Shown: positions 1-6,267, numbered from the stretch's first letter. The stretch is DNA of 8,438 nt from an uncultured Pseudobdellovibrionaceae bacterium (GCA_937900305.1 CALCCV010000592.1:1-8438), one strand, 5' to 3'. The notes: generated by a model from the letters alone, not told the origin. Numbers and translations are program-made.

Positions 1-186
1 GAGTATGCCAAACTCACTATCGCTCGCACGCTCGGAGCACGAGCTCAGATGCAAGCCGTATTGGATAAGGCGATCTTAAGTGAGGAACGCAAAGCCCGCT
101 TTCAGGAGTGGCTGACGAAGTCCATGGATCGTTTGAGTGAATTGCAGAACGTCATTGCACCAGTAGCTGTTCCTGCTGGCCAATAG
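1..186 (+). CDS. C-terminal end of an unknown protein (5' partial)
   Basis: Frame 1 is open from the window edge to a TAG at 184-186 and gives 61 residues. The reading is amphipathic and probably helical, with many Lys, Arg, Glu and Gln residues (for example SEERKARFQEWLTKSMDRL), and it ends in a short Ala/Val/Pro-rich tail, VIAPVAVPAGQ. I recognise no domain. The start and most of the protein lie outside the window, so no function can be given. The smooth composition and the hairpin just downstream support it as a true gene end. Confidence 0.7.
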   Translation, partial: EYAKLTIARTLGARAQMQAVLDKAILSEERKARFQEWLTKSMDRLSELQNVIAPVAVPAGQ

Positions 187-209
187 CACGCTAGGAACCC
201 GACCAGTCA

Positions 210-252
210 CCAAGCCAAGGCCGCAAATCACTCTTTGAGGCCTTTGGATTGG
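210..252 (+). terminator. Possible terminator hairpin after the first gene
   Basis: CCAAGCCAAGGCC (210-222) pairs with GGCCTTTGGATTGG (239-252), with one mismatch and one bulged T, around a 16-nt loop. It begins 24 bases after the stop at 186 and sits between converging genes. Only a weak T-rich stretch follows, so intrinsic termination is plausible but not proven. Confidence 0.4.
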
Positions 253-258
253 CTGTCA

Positions 259-284
259 TTTAGATGTGCTTTTAGATGTGCTTT
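259..284. repeat. 12-bp perfect tandem duplication at a stop codon
   Basis: TTTAGATGTGCT occurs twice in direct succession (259-270 and 271-282), and the next two bases keep the period. On the minus strand the unit is AAGCACATCTAA, so it duplicates the last three codons (Lys-His-Ile) and the TAA stop of the GFA-type gene, in frame. Readthrough of the first stop would add only three residues before the second. Replication slippage is the simplest origin. Confidence 0.9.
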
Positions 285-619
285 CCATCGTACTCTTTAA
301 TTTTAATGCTTTTCAGATCGATTTCATCGACGCAGCGAAGATTTATGGCCATCATTTTTTTACCATCAGGAGCCACTCCGCCGGCAAAAGGCAGAATGCC
401 ACAAGTTGAACAGAAGTTGTGTTCAATCACATTCTTGTTGAATTTGTATTCAGTGAGAGCGTTCGCACCAGATATCAAATTGAAATTTTCGCTAGGAATG
501 AAAGCGAGAATGCTCCCTCGCTTTTGGCAAATCGAACAGTTGCACGTCAAGCCGCTGTCGACAGACATCTCAGCTTCAAATTTCACTTTGCCGCAGTGGC
601 AACTTCCGGTGTGTTTCAT
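272..619 (-). CDS. GFA/CENP-V-type zinc-binding protein
   Basis: A 115-residue protein with the cysteine pattern of the GFA (glutathione-dependent formaldehyde-activating enzyme-like, CENP-V) fold. CHCG lies at residues 7-10, CNCSIC at 26-31 and CSTCG at 70-74. These should bind two structural zinc ions in a small beta sandwich. The length is normal for a single-domain family member. The start ATG (617-619) is supported by AAGGAG (plus 625-630) with 5-nt spacing. No signal peptide is present, so it is cytoplasmic. Most family members have no proven substrate, and the formaldehyde-glutathione activity of the founding member should not be assumed here. The gene stands alone, and its 3' end carries the tandem stop duplication. 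Confidence 0.92.
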   Translation of the reverse strand: MKHTGSCHCGKVKFEAEMSVDSGLTCNCSICQKRGSILAFIPSENFNLISGANALTEYKFNKNVIEHNFCSTCGILPFAGGVAPDGKKMMAINLRCVDEIDLKSIKIKEYDGKHI

Positions 620-711
620 ACTTTCTCCTTATTAGATCTTAAGACCGACTGTTGAAGGGCAGAAATCCAAATGCCTTCCGTTTAGCGCCGCCTCTATTCG
701 AAGAGTCTCTA

Positions 712-752
712 GAAGATTTCTCAATTTGTTAACTTCGAAATTTGAAATCTTC
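712..752. promoter_or_regulatory. Long AT-rich inverted repeat upstream of the GFA gene
   Basis: GAAGATTTC (712-720) and GAAATCTTC (744-752) are exact inverted copies. Inside them AATTT (723-727) pairs with AAATT (738-742), giving about 14 bp of stem with a small internal loop around a 10-base loop. It lies about 90-130 bases upstream of the minus-strand GFA gene start, in otherwise gene-free sequence. It could be an operator or an RNA hairpin. No T-run follows on the plus strand, so a classical terminator is less likely. The rest of 620-853 shows nothing I can name. Confidence 0.45.
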
Positions 753-853
753 AAAGTTTGTTTCAGATAAAAACAAAGATCCCATTTTACTGCCCTAATA
801 TCTATATCGCGAGTTCTTTCAAATTTAACTACGATGTATTCAGGAAGTCATAG

Positions 854-1039
854 GTCGACAAAAAGGTGACCCACGGCAGCGCTTTCAGTTGGATTTATTA
901 TGTGAACACCTCTGCAGATTTGAGAGCTGAGATTGGTGACAATCCCAATTTGTTGACTCTGCTGTGCGGGAGTCGTTGTGGAATTTATGACGGTCGGACC
1001 GGCAACAAGTTCCTGGAGCTTCGATTTGTTAGGTTGTAA
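854..1039 (+). pseudogene. Decayed C-terminal coding trace (unknown exported-type protein)
   Basis: Frame 2 is open from 854 to a TAA at 1037-1039 (61 codons) and has protein-like composition, with segments such as VTHGSAFSWIYYVNTSADL and CGIYDGRTGNKFLELRFVRL. Upstream in the same frame, a coding-like stretch (746-850) is separated by a single TAG at 851-853. No ATG or ribosome site fits. A GTG at 866 has AAAAAGG directly abutting it, which is too close. I read it as the tail of a gene that has lost its front and gained a stop. Function unknown. Chance openness cannot be excluded at this length. Confidence 0.4.
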
Positions 1040-1107
1040 AGGCAGGGATGCTTGCGGGCCTCATTGCCTTCGAGCAAAGAACTTGCTAGCTTGCACCGAA
1101 TATTCAA

Positions 1108-1112
1108 AGGAG
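1108..1112 (+). promoter_or_regulatory. Ribosome binding site that decides the start at 1120
   Basis: AGGAG lies 7 bases upstream of ATG 1120, an ideal distance, but only 1 base from an in-frame TTG at 1114. The ATG is therefore preferred over the longer reading. Confidence 0.7.
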
Positions 1113-1119
1113 ATTGAAA

Positions 1120-1611
1120 ATGACAAATATGTTTTTGGCGATGTCGCTTCTCTTGTGGGCTCCGGGTGAGTCTATTGCGCAAAACTCTCTCGAGTTTAAA
1201 AAATTAGGAATCATCAGAGAGTTTGGCGGTACCGATAACGCCGCATTGTTTGGAGTCCGCTTCGATTCAGGGACGTTCAATGTCACGGAAGTCATAGGAC
1301 CCGGGTTTCTAAAAACTTATCAAGTTGGAACTTTGACTCAGTCTTCAGTCGGCAACTTATTTGTGAATAGTTCGAAACCATTAGGTCCGACCGAAAAATT
1401 GGAATTGCTCACAAATTTTGGTGGTGCAACCCTCATCTACACCGAGGGGTACTCCGGGCAACTCTGCACTTCAGATGAAATCATGTATGAGGTGGTTGCA
1501 ACTGGATCAGTTAATGAAACTAATGTCGAAGTTGCATTCCAGTTCGTCGCTGAGCCGAGTGCGCAGGATAACTGTAAATTTCAGATCTTTGGTGTTGAAG
1601 TTCGATACTAG
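1120..1611 (+). CDS. Small exported beta-rich protein, unknown function
   Basis: A 163-residue protein. Residues 1-20 form a short signal peptide (MTNMFLAMSLLLWAPGESIA, likely cleaved before Gln21). It lacks the usual positive charge unless translation begins at the TTG at 1114, which would add Met-Lys. The mature part alternates hydrophobic and polar residues as in a beta sandwich and ends in a strand (FQIFGVEVRY). It has only two cysteines, C116 and C152, likely a disulfide in the periplasm or outside. I recognise no family. It is flanked by decayed coding traces on both sides and has no operon partner. Confidence 0.75.
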   Translation: MTNMFLAMSLLLWAPGESIAQNSLEFKKLGIIREFGGTDNAALFGVRFDSGTFNVTEVIGPGFLKTYQVGTLTQSSVGNLFVNSSKPLGPTEKLELLTNFGGATLIYTEGYSGQLCTSDEIMYEVVATGSVNETNVEVAFQFVAEPSAQDNCKFQIFGVEVRY

Positions 1612-1703
1612 GAACTGAAGGCATTTTGGCCCTGCTCGCTCCAAACGGTACTTGGTTTGGATGCTGTGCTCAAAGCAATTCTGCTCCTGCGCGGATTGAG
1701 CGA

Positions 1704-2012
1704 TTATCGAACGGCAGTCTTCTTTTGGATTATAGGATCAGGGAAGCGCCACGGAGCATAGCCGTGAAGAAACCAATCCCTTGCGCGCGCAGGCCTCATA
1801 CTTTCTAGATCTTCTTTTGTGTGATGCAAATGAGGAGGAAGAATCGAGTAAAACAAATTATTTCCAAAGCTCCCGATACGTCTGAATGTAGAATACAAGT
1901 AATGCTTTAAGGTGCCTTCGCTCCCAAAGCGATCAGCATCGGGGTGATAGTAAAAATATCTGACATCCCGAGCTGCCTGGCCGAGATTCAGAGCGGTGTG
2001 GTCACAGCCGCA
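1704..2012 (-). pseudogene. 5'-truncated minus-strand gene remnant, unknown product
   Basis: The minus strand is open for 103 codons from TGC (2010-2012), just after an in-frame TAA, to a TAA at 1704-1706. The translation is convincingly protein-like: CGCDHTALNLGQAARDVRYF, then HPDADRFGSEGTLKHYLYS, SFGNNLFYSILPPHLHH and ARDWFLHGYAPWRFPD. It has no usable start. The first candidates are a TTG at 1896-1898 and an ATG further in, both inside apparently conserved sequence and without a ribosome site. I therefore call it the C-terminal remainder of a lost gene. I do not recognise the family. It is in antisense orientation between two exported-protein genes. The rest of 1612-2092 shows nothing clear. 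Confidence 0.5.
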
Positions 2013-2094
2013 TTAACCAAATGGGGTTAGCGCTTTCCCTTCTGAGTGATTGCGCGAATTAATGCATTGAGCTAATTTGCTGTAAATCTAGAAT

Positions 2095-2098
2095 GGAG
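2095..2098 (+). promoter_or_regulatory. Ribosome binding site that decides the start at 2105
   Basis: GGAG (within TGGAGA) lies 6 bases before ATG 2105. It overlaps an upstream in-frame ATG at 2093, which has no site of its own and would put polar residues before the signal peptide. The start at 2105 is preferred. Confidence 0.7.
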
Positions 2099-2104
2099 AC
2101 ACTT

Positions 2105-2617
2105 ATGAAGATGATACTAACGTCACGATCAATGATCGCTCTTCTCGCCCTACTTCTTTCGAGTCTCAGCAGCCAATACTCGCATGCGGACAATTTCGAA
2201 ACTGCCACAAAAGGCCTTTTCCCCACAACTACAGCCAATCGCATATCCGAGGTCGAGGATTTCATTCAGAAGCCTATGGATTGCAAATACCTCTCGAAAG
2301 AATATCTCGGAGGAGACGGCACTTACAATTTTCCCGATATTTCGAAACCCACAACGCGAATTCCTATCATACGCCTGACACCATCTGGGAAAAAATTTAT
2401 CGCATTTCCGACGCCGGTGATTACCGGGATCGCGCAGACTCGACATGAAGCATCCCTTAACAAAGTTACTACTTATTACGAAACAACTGTTAACGGCGTT
2501 CACTTTACGACCAGTATAGATTTTGGATTTAGCAATCCAGTGAGCTTATTCATTTATACCCGCCTTTTTGCTGTAGATCTTCACATCGAGCAGATTATGG
2601 AATGCAACATCCTGTGA
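2105..2617 (+). CDS. Small exported protein, unknown function
   Basis: A 170-residue protein. Residues 1-28 are a good signal peptide: Lys2 and Arg8, then the core MIALLALLLSSLSS, with likely cleavage after SHA (residues 26-28). The mature part has no recognisable domain. It holds two cysteines, C60 and C167, near the two ends, which could form a disulfide. The C-terminal third (about 120-160) alternates in a beta pattern. A start at 2093 would add four residues and is disfavoured by the ribosome site. The last 16 bases overlap a decayed reading frame that continues downstream. No operon partner is seen. It may be lineage-specific. Confidence 0.72.
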   Translation: MKMILTSRSMIALLALLLSSLSSQYSHADNFETATKGLFPTTTANRISEVEDFIQKPMDCKYLSKEYLGGDGTYNFPDISKPTTRIPIIRLTPSGKKFIAFPTPVITGIAQTRHEASLNKVTTYYETTVNGVHFTTSIDFGFSNPVSLFIYTRLFAVDLHIEQIMECNIL

Positions 2618-2909
2618 GTGCAGCATCGAATCCAAAACTTCATATCTTCCGCCTGCATCCGGTGCAGAAAATTGAGTTGGTCAGGTGGTTTTCGTTGACT
2701 CCTGCGGAACTGACTGTCGAACCAGCGATTTAAATTTTCTCAGTTAGAGATAATCACGAAGACAATGGTGTTTCTAAATGGGGCGCTGTTTTGGGTTATT
2801 GCCAAATGAGTGCAGAACATCCCCGGTCGTTATTTCTATGAAGAAGATGCCGTTCCTTAAAAGTATCCTAATGGCGAACCAAAAGAAATCAGTGGTTGTT
2901 TAAGGGGAG
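2602..2909 (+). pseudogene. Multiply broken coding trace upstream of the lipoprotein gene
   Basis: Frame 1 reads protein-like from about 2602 (MQHPVSAASNPKLHIF, then VQKIELVRWFSLTPAELTVE) to a TAA at 2731-2733. It resumes at once (DNHEDNGVSKWGAVLGYCQM) up to a CCCC run at 2821-2824. Dropping one C shifts to frame 2 and continues HPGRYFYEEDAVP to another TAA (2858-2860), then KYPNGEPKEISGCLRGAQQ. Two stops and one frameshift in a homopolymer are what a decaying gene shows. The protein is not recognised. An alternative is that only 2602-2733 is a 43-residue small ORF, but it has no ribosome site. Otherwise 2618-2917 shows only the site for the next gene. Confidence 0.45.
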
Positions 2910-2917
2910 CTCAACAA

Positions 2918-4018
2918 ATGAGTGTTTTCTCTAGATTTGCAAAAGGAATTACAATTCTCTTGCCGCTTCTTCTTTTTCAAAACTGTGGTCGCTCCTTTCA
3001 ATCTCAGTCTAATGCTGACTCATTGATGACCGCGATGAATGGCGAGAATGATCAACCATCGACACCTGCACCGATTGCAGATCCTGATTCCGTGACACCA
3101 GTAGAGCCTTCGCCGGCACCATCACCCGTGGTTCCGCCCCCTCCTTCGCCAGTTCCACCCCCAGTGCCTGTCGCGCGCGCCCGTCTCATCACTTCTCGTG
3201 GAGTGCACTGTATGGCGGCGTTGGACGGATCCTATCGATGTTGGAAAGCTGGGCTGAGGGGTGAACTTTTAACTCTTGCACTGCCTCCAGGAATGAAGAG
3301 TCTCGCTACGATTGGAACCAACCTTTCAGAAATGCTGATACTGAACGACAAAGGTGATCTTTACTTAGGGTCTGGGCTCCTGCGTACGGACGTTAAGGAC
3401 ATTTCAGGGAGTGCACAGGCGAGATGTGTACTGACCATAGCAGGAACTTTTGACTGCACTAGTGCCCAAGGAGAAAGATCCTTTCGCTGGCCCGAAGGAT
3501 CGCCGACCACCGCATCGAAAGTAACCGCTGGCAGCCTCGGAATAGGCGTCGAGTCGATGGGCACTTACTATCATTTCGAAATGGACATGCGCGACTTTGG
3601 ACTCAAGCGCACCAGACAGTTTTCTACGGCTCCCTATTTGTCCATTCATCCCTCCTATCAAATTGACTATGCGGTCTCAAACGACGCAAAGGGAACTGTG
3701 AGTCGGATTGCCGCCACTGGGATTTCAAAAATGGGTGAATTGGGTGCTCCGCCCTTTGCTCGCATTGCTCATGGTTTCGGTTATCTCTGTGCACTGCCTG
3801 TTCATGCAGGTCTGGGTGCTCAGCCGAAATGCGTTGGAAAAATCTTAGGAGAAAGAATAACCTCCAAGATTGCCGATGTTCAAATGGAGACGATCGCGTT
3901 TCCCCCTGACGTTGTCGATATAAGTTCAAGTTATTATAGCTTTTGTATTTTGAGAAAATCTGGCTCAGTAACCTGCTGGGGATATTTGGATGACGCAAAA
4001 CCATTGGAGATCTTCTAA
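2918..4018 (+). CDS. Outer-membrane-type lipoprotein with RCC1-like repeats
   Basis: A 366-residue protein. The signal sequence (KGITILLPLLLFQNC) ends in Cys23, the probable lipid attachment site. Its lipobox FQNC departs from the usual L-A/S-G/A-C but matches what I recall of many Bdellovibrio lipoproteins. Residues 47-84 form a Pro/Ser/Ala-rich linker (PPPPSPVPPPVPV), followed by a repeat domain. The motif C-x5-G-x3-C occurs at C98-C108 (followed by W), C170-C180 and C343-C353 (followed by WG). C291-C305 is a longer variant. This is the signature of RCC1/BLIP-II-like beta-propeller blades, here perhaps each pinned by a disulfide. It is likely a cell-surface recognition or binding protein with no visible catalytic site. 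The ribosome site GGGGAG (2904-2909) lies 8 bases before the ATG. Confidence 0.85.
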   Translation: MSVFSRFAKGITILLPLLLFQNCGRSFQSQSNADSLMTAMNGENDQPSTPAPIADPDSVTPVEPSPAPSPVVPPPPSPVPPPVPVARARLITSRGVHCMAALDGSYRCWKAGLRGELLTLALPPGMKSLATIGTNLSEMLILNDKGDLYLGSGLLRTDVKDISGSAQARCVLTIAGTFDCTSAQGERSFRWPEGSPTTASKVTAGSLGIGVESMGTYYHFEMDMRDFGLKRTRQFSTAPYLSIHPSYQIDYAVSNDAKGTVSRIAATGISKMGELGAPPFARIAHGFGYLCALPVHAGLGAQPKCVGKILGERITSKIADVQMETIAFPPDVVDISSSYYSFCILRKSGSVTCWGYLDDAKPLEIF

Positions 4019-4108
4019 CTTTGGTGAAAAACTGCTAAGCCAGATCCCAAGAGATGCAATGAGTTTGGACTCTTCAATGTTGGCTCGCAATTAAAAAATG
4101 AAAGTGGC

Positions 4109-4126
4109 GCGCAATAGAATTTGCGC
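4109..4126. other. Small perfect hairpin between convergent genes
   Basis: GCGCAA (4109-4114) pairs with TTGCGC (4121-4126) around a 6-base loop. On the minus strand a TTTTTT run follows about ten bases after it, so it might be a weak terminator for the gene at 4212-4571. Confidence 0.25.
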
Positions 4127-4161
4127 TGCTGCGGTAAGATAAGAAAGAAACTTATAGAATC

Positions 4162-4197
4162 TGAGGAACGGCAACTCATTCGATGACTGCCACCTCA
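4162..4197. terminator. Extended hairpin between convergent genes, candidate terminator
   Basis: Three nested stems stack: TGAGG/CCTCA (4162-4166 and 4193-4197), GGCA/TGCC (4170-4173 and 4188-4191) and TCAT/ATGA (4176-4179 and 4183-4186), with a TCG loop and small internal loops. It starts 14 bases beyond the minus-strand stop at 4212, where a terminator is expected. No strong U-tract follows in either direction, so the mode of termination is uncertain. Confidence 0.4.
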
Positions 4198-4211
4198 ATT
4201 TCAACTCAAAT

Positions 4212-4571
4212 TTAGTTTAAACGGCAATCCAGAATGAAATCCGGAGCGCCCTCTGTCCTTCCATGAAAAGACATGAGGACTCTATTTCCAGCTGAGACTT
4301 CAAGAAGCGCTTCTGGATCCTCCTCGAGATCATTGATCGTTAGAACAATGCCTCCATCAGCTACGGCTACATCGACTGTATTGCCATGATAATCACTCAA
4401 CAAATTTTCACTATAAAACTCGCCAGTCGGAATCTCCACATTCTTCAGAGTCCCAACTTCCTGACTAAGTTTTTGATCTCGGATTGTGCAGTTGAGCACA
4501 GATGCAAGGGTTGTGGCAGAGAAGGATGGCAAACCAACTAAAATCACGAGACAAGGAAACAAGTTTTTCAT
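4212..4571 (-). CDS. Small exported protein with terminal cysteine pair
   Basis: A 119-residue protein. Residues 1-23 form a signal peptide (Lys2, then FPCLVILVGLPSFSA, likely cleaved after TTLA). The mature chain of about 96 residues is acidic and beta-rich. Its two cysteines sit at the extreme ends (C28 in LNCTIRD and C116 in LDCRLN), which suggests a disulfide that closes the fold. No family is recognised. The start ATG has only a weak TAGG-type ribosome site at 5-base spacing. It lies 101 bases beyond the 3' end of the regulator gene in the same direction, so cotranscription with it is possible but not shown. Confidence 0.75.
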   Translation of the reverse strand: MKNLFPCLVILVGLPSFSATTLASVLNCTIRDQKLSQEVGTLKNVEIPTGEFYSENLLSDYHGNTVDVAVADGGIVLTINDLEEDPEALLEVSAGNRVLMSFHGRTEGAPDFILDCRLN

Positions 4572-4672
4572 AAGGGCCTACTTTCTTTTTTGAGGGCGGT
4601 TATTGTGTTGGGGACAAAAGGAGAGTATCAATATCTAACCGATTCACTCCACTGAGAAAAAACGTCGGATAC

Positions 4673-6172
4673 TTAAAGCTGAATTGAGACAGCTCGTTCG
4701 GTGACTCTTTCATATTTGATAGCTCTGGCCGCACCGACCTTGCGAATCAGATTCTTTTCGCACCAATCGGCCAGGATGGCCCTACCTCGGCTCTCTGCTA
4801 GATGGTAGAAGTTGCAAAACTCTTTGCGGCTAAACGAGGGCCGATCACTTAGAATACTGGGGCACCCTGCCGCCAAACTAATACTGACCTGTGAGTTAAA
4901 AGTTCTAGGAAAATAAAGGCGGCTCCTTTGAACTCTTAGAGTCACACCGTACAGTTGCTTGAGTCGAGACATCAGTTGAAACAAACGGTTGTGCAGAAGA
5001 TCGAATTCGAAATTTGCGTCTGGCCAAAGAAGCGATTTAGCCCGCACGAGATCCAATCCCCAGAAACTGGTCATTCGTGCGTAGGCTAGGAGTTTTAACT
5101 CGAGTGGCAATCCAAAGTGTCTCTGACCTTTGATGACGTATTCGCCTTGATTCAGAAAAATCAGAATTCTAGATTTCCGTCTACCGATCCACTCGTGATG
5201 GGATTTTTCCCTAGAGGTTTGTTTCGAATCTAGAGTCCTGAGAACTTCGCGTTCAAACCTTTTCGACATGCCAGGATACGAAGCTAAGCTAATTTTTTCG
5301 TTGTCACTAAGCCAGCCAAGTTGAGCTTTGAGTTTCAAGATCTCTAGCCATGCCTCTATGCGCAGACTCGGACGTCCGAGAACCTGCTCTGCCAGAGCAA
5401 TGTGATGACGACCTTTTGCTTCACGGCCGGTTTTAGCAAAGGTAAATCCAAGCCATTTATTTAATAAAGCTTTATCAACCGTTTCCTCGTCTTTTGAAAA
5501 ATACTTTTTTGCTTCCAACAGAACACGGTGGGCTGTTTGAATCTCGCCCATGCGTGCTAAATATTCGCCTTTGGCTTGGAGAGCGATACCCCGCAGTAGA
5601 GATTCACTAGAGCTGTGATAGACCTCATCTACTTTTTGAAGAGCTCCTTTGTATTGACCGGCGCCCGCTAGGCAGTCGGCAAAGGTGATTTGCGCCAACC
5701 TTGATTGATAGGTGTGCGTATTGTGAGGTAGGGTTGCGAGTTTTTGGAAAGTGGCTAGCGCGTCTTCATACCGCCCATTGGTCAAATAGACCTCAGATTG
5801 AATTTGCAGCTCAGCTTCCGTCTCTGCAGCCAATGATTGGAGCACTCGAAGTGCGTTGTGACTGGCGCCGATGTGATTCAAGAGCTGAGACAGTTTAAAA
5901 CTTCGAGCCCGGACAAACGATTCTTTGGGACGACCTCGAGCGGCTTCATTTTGCAAAATGCGGATGCCCTTTTCTGCAAGATTCAGCCGGCGAAACCATT
6001 CAGCAGAGAGTAAAATGAGATCGTCATCGTTCTTATGTTTTTTTAAGAGTTCAAAAATTTTTCTCTGCGCTATTGAGCGTTTTCGCTGAACAACTAGCTC
6101 TTCGATTTCGGAGATCTTTCGCTCAAGCACCGATGGTTTCGTTTGCATGCCACTGAATCGTCGCACTGCCAT
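4673..6172 (-). CDS. TPR-type regulator with two C-terminal winged-helix domains
   Basis: A 499-residue cytoplasmic protein without signal or membrane segments. Residues about 12-270 are helical with TPR-like repeats, seen best at 119-150 (VYLTNGRYEDALATFQKL), 155-188, 192-225 and 235-266. Residues about 335-420 resemble the OmpR/SARP winged helix: LPLELKLLAYA, then the LLWPD motif at 381-385, then LHNRLFQLMSRLKQLYG as the recognition-helix region, then a wing ending SRLYF. Residues about 446-490 (FSRKEFCNFYHLAESRGRAI, then LIRKVGAARAIKY) look like a second winged helix of MarR/ArsR style. This is the reverse of the usual SARP order, in which DNA binding is N-terminal. The start is uncertain: ATG 6172 follows an in-frame TAG and lacks a good ribosome site, and ATG 6148 is an alternative. 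It is divergent from the secreted-protein gene at 6305, a likely target. Confidence 0.75.
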   Translation of the reverse strand: MAVRRFSGMQTKPSVLERKISEIEELVVQRKRSIAQRKIFELLKKHKNDDDLILLSAEWFRRLNLAEKGIRILQNEAARGRPKESFVRARSFKLSQLLNHIGASHNALRVLQSLAAETEAELQIQSEVYLTNGRYEDALATFQKLATLPHNTHTYQSRLAQITFADCLAGAGQYKGALQKVDEVYHSSSESLLRGIALQAKGEYLARMGEIQTAHRVLLEAKKYFSKDEETVDKALLNKWLGFTFAKTGREAKGRHHIALAEQVLGRPSLRIEAWLEILKLKAQLGWLSDNEKISLASYPGMSKRFEREVLRTLDSKQTSREKSHHEWIGRRKSRILIFLNQGEYVIKGQRHFGLPLELKLLAYARMTSFWGLDLVRAKSLLWPDANFEFDLLHNRLFQLMSRLKQLYGVTLRVQRSRLYFPRTFNSQVSISLAAGCPSILSDRPSFSRKEFCNFYHLAESRGRAILADWCEKNLIRKVGAARAIKYERVTERAVSIQL

Positions 6173-6219
6173 ACTCTAGCGTCAAATACCTCTCAATTCG
6201 TTTCACGAAATCTCTTCCT

Positions 6220-6257
6220 GAGTGACCATTTTCGTCACTCGTCAATACCGTGGTCAC
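6220..6257. promoter_or_regulatory. Candidate operator in the divergent intergenic region
   Basis: GAGTGAC (6220-6226) and GTCACTC (6234-6240) form a perfect 7-bp inverted repeat with a 7-base spacer. A further copy, TGGTCAC (6251-6257), is the inverse of GTGACCA (6222-6228). The dyad lies 27 bases upstream of the -35 box at 6268 and the third half-site 10 bases upstream, as expected for activator binding. The neighbouring winged-helix protein is the obvious candidate to bind it. This is inferred from position only. Confidence 0.5.
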
Positions 6258-6267
6258 CTCGCTCCCA

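Noticed and set aside
276..655. Plus-strand open frames opposite the GFA-type gene
   Set aside because: They lie antisense to a gene with clear zinc motifs and a strong ribosome site, and their translations show no domain or start signal.
978..1169. A 63-codon plus-strand open frame
   Set aside because: It overlaps both the decayed frame and the start of the gene at 1120 in another frame and has no ribosome site.
1642..1663. Hairpin CCAAAC...GTTTGG after the gene ending at 1611
   Set aside because: A 6-bp stem without a following T-run, about 30 bases after the stop. It is too weak to call a terminator.
1626..1808. A 60-codon plus-strand open frame starting with TTG
   Set aside because: There is no ribosome site, and the minus strand gives the longer and more protein-like reading over the same bases.
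2067..2094. TTGAGC-16-TAGAAT as a promoter for the gene at 2105
   Set aside because: It would start RNA near 2101 and exclude the well-placed GGAG site at 2095-2098, so the two signals contradict each other. The ribosome site is the better evidence.
3361..4004. Several minus-strand open frames opposite the lipoprotein gene
   Set aside because: They are shadows of a gene with signal peptide, linker and repeat motifs, and their compositions (runs of Arg, Gln and His) are typical of antisense reading.
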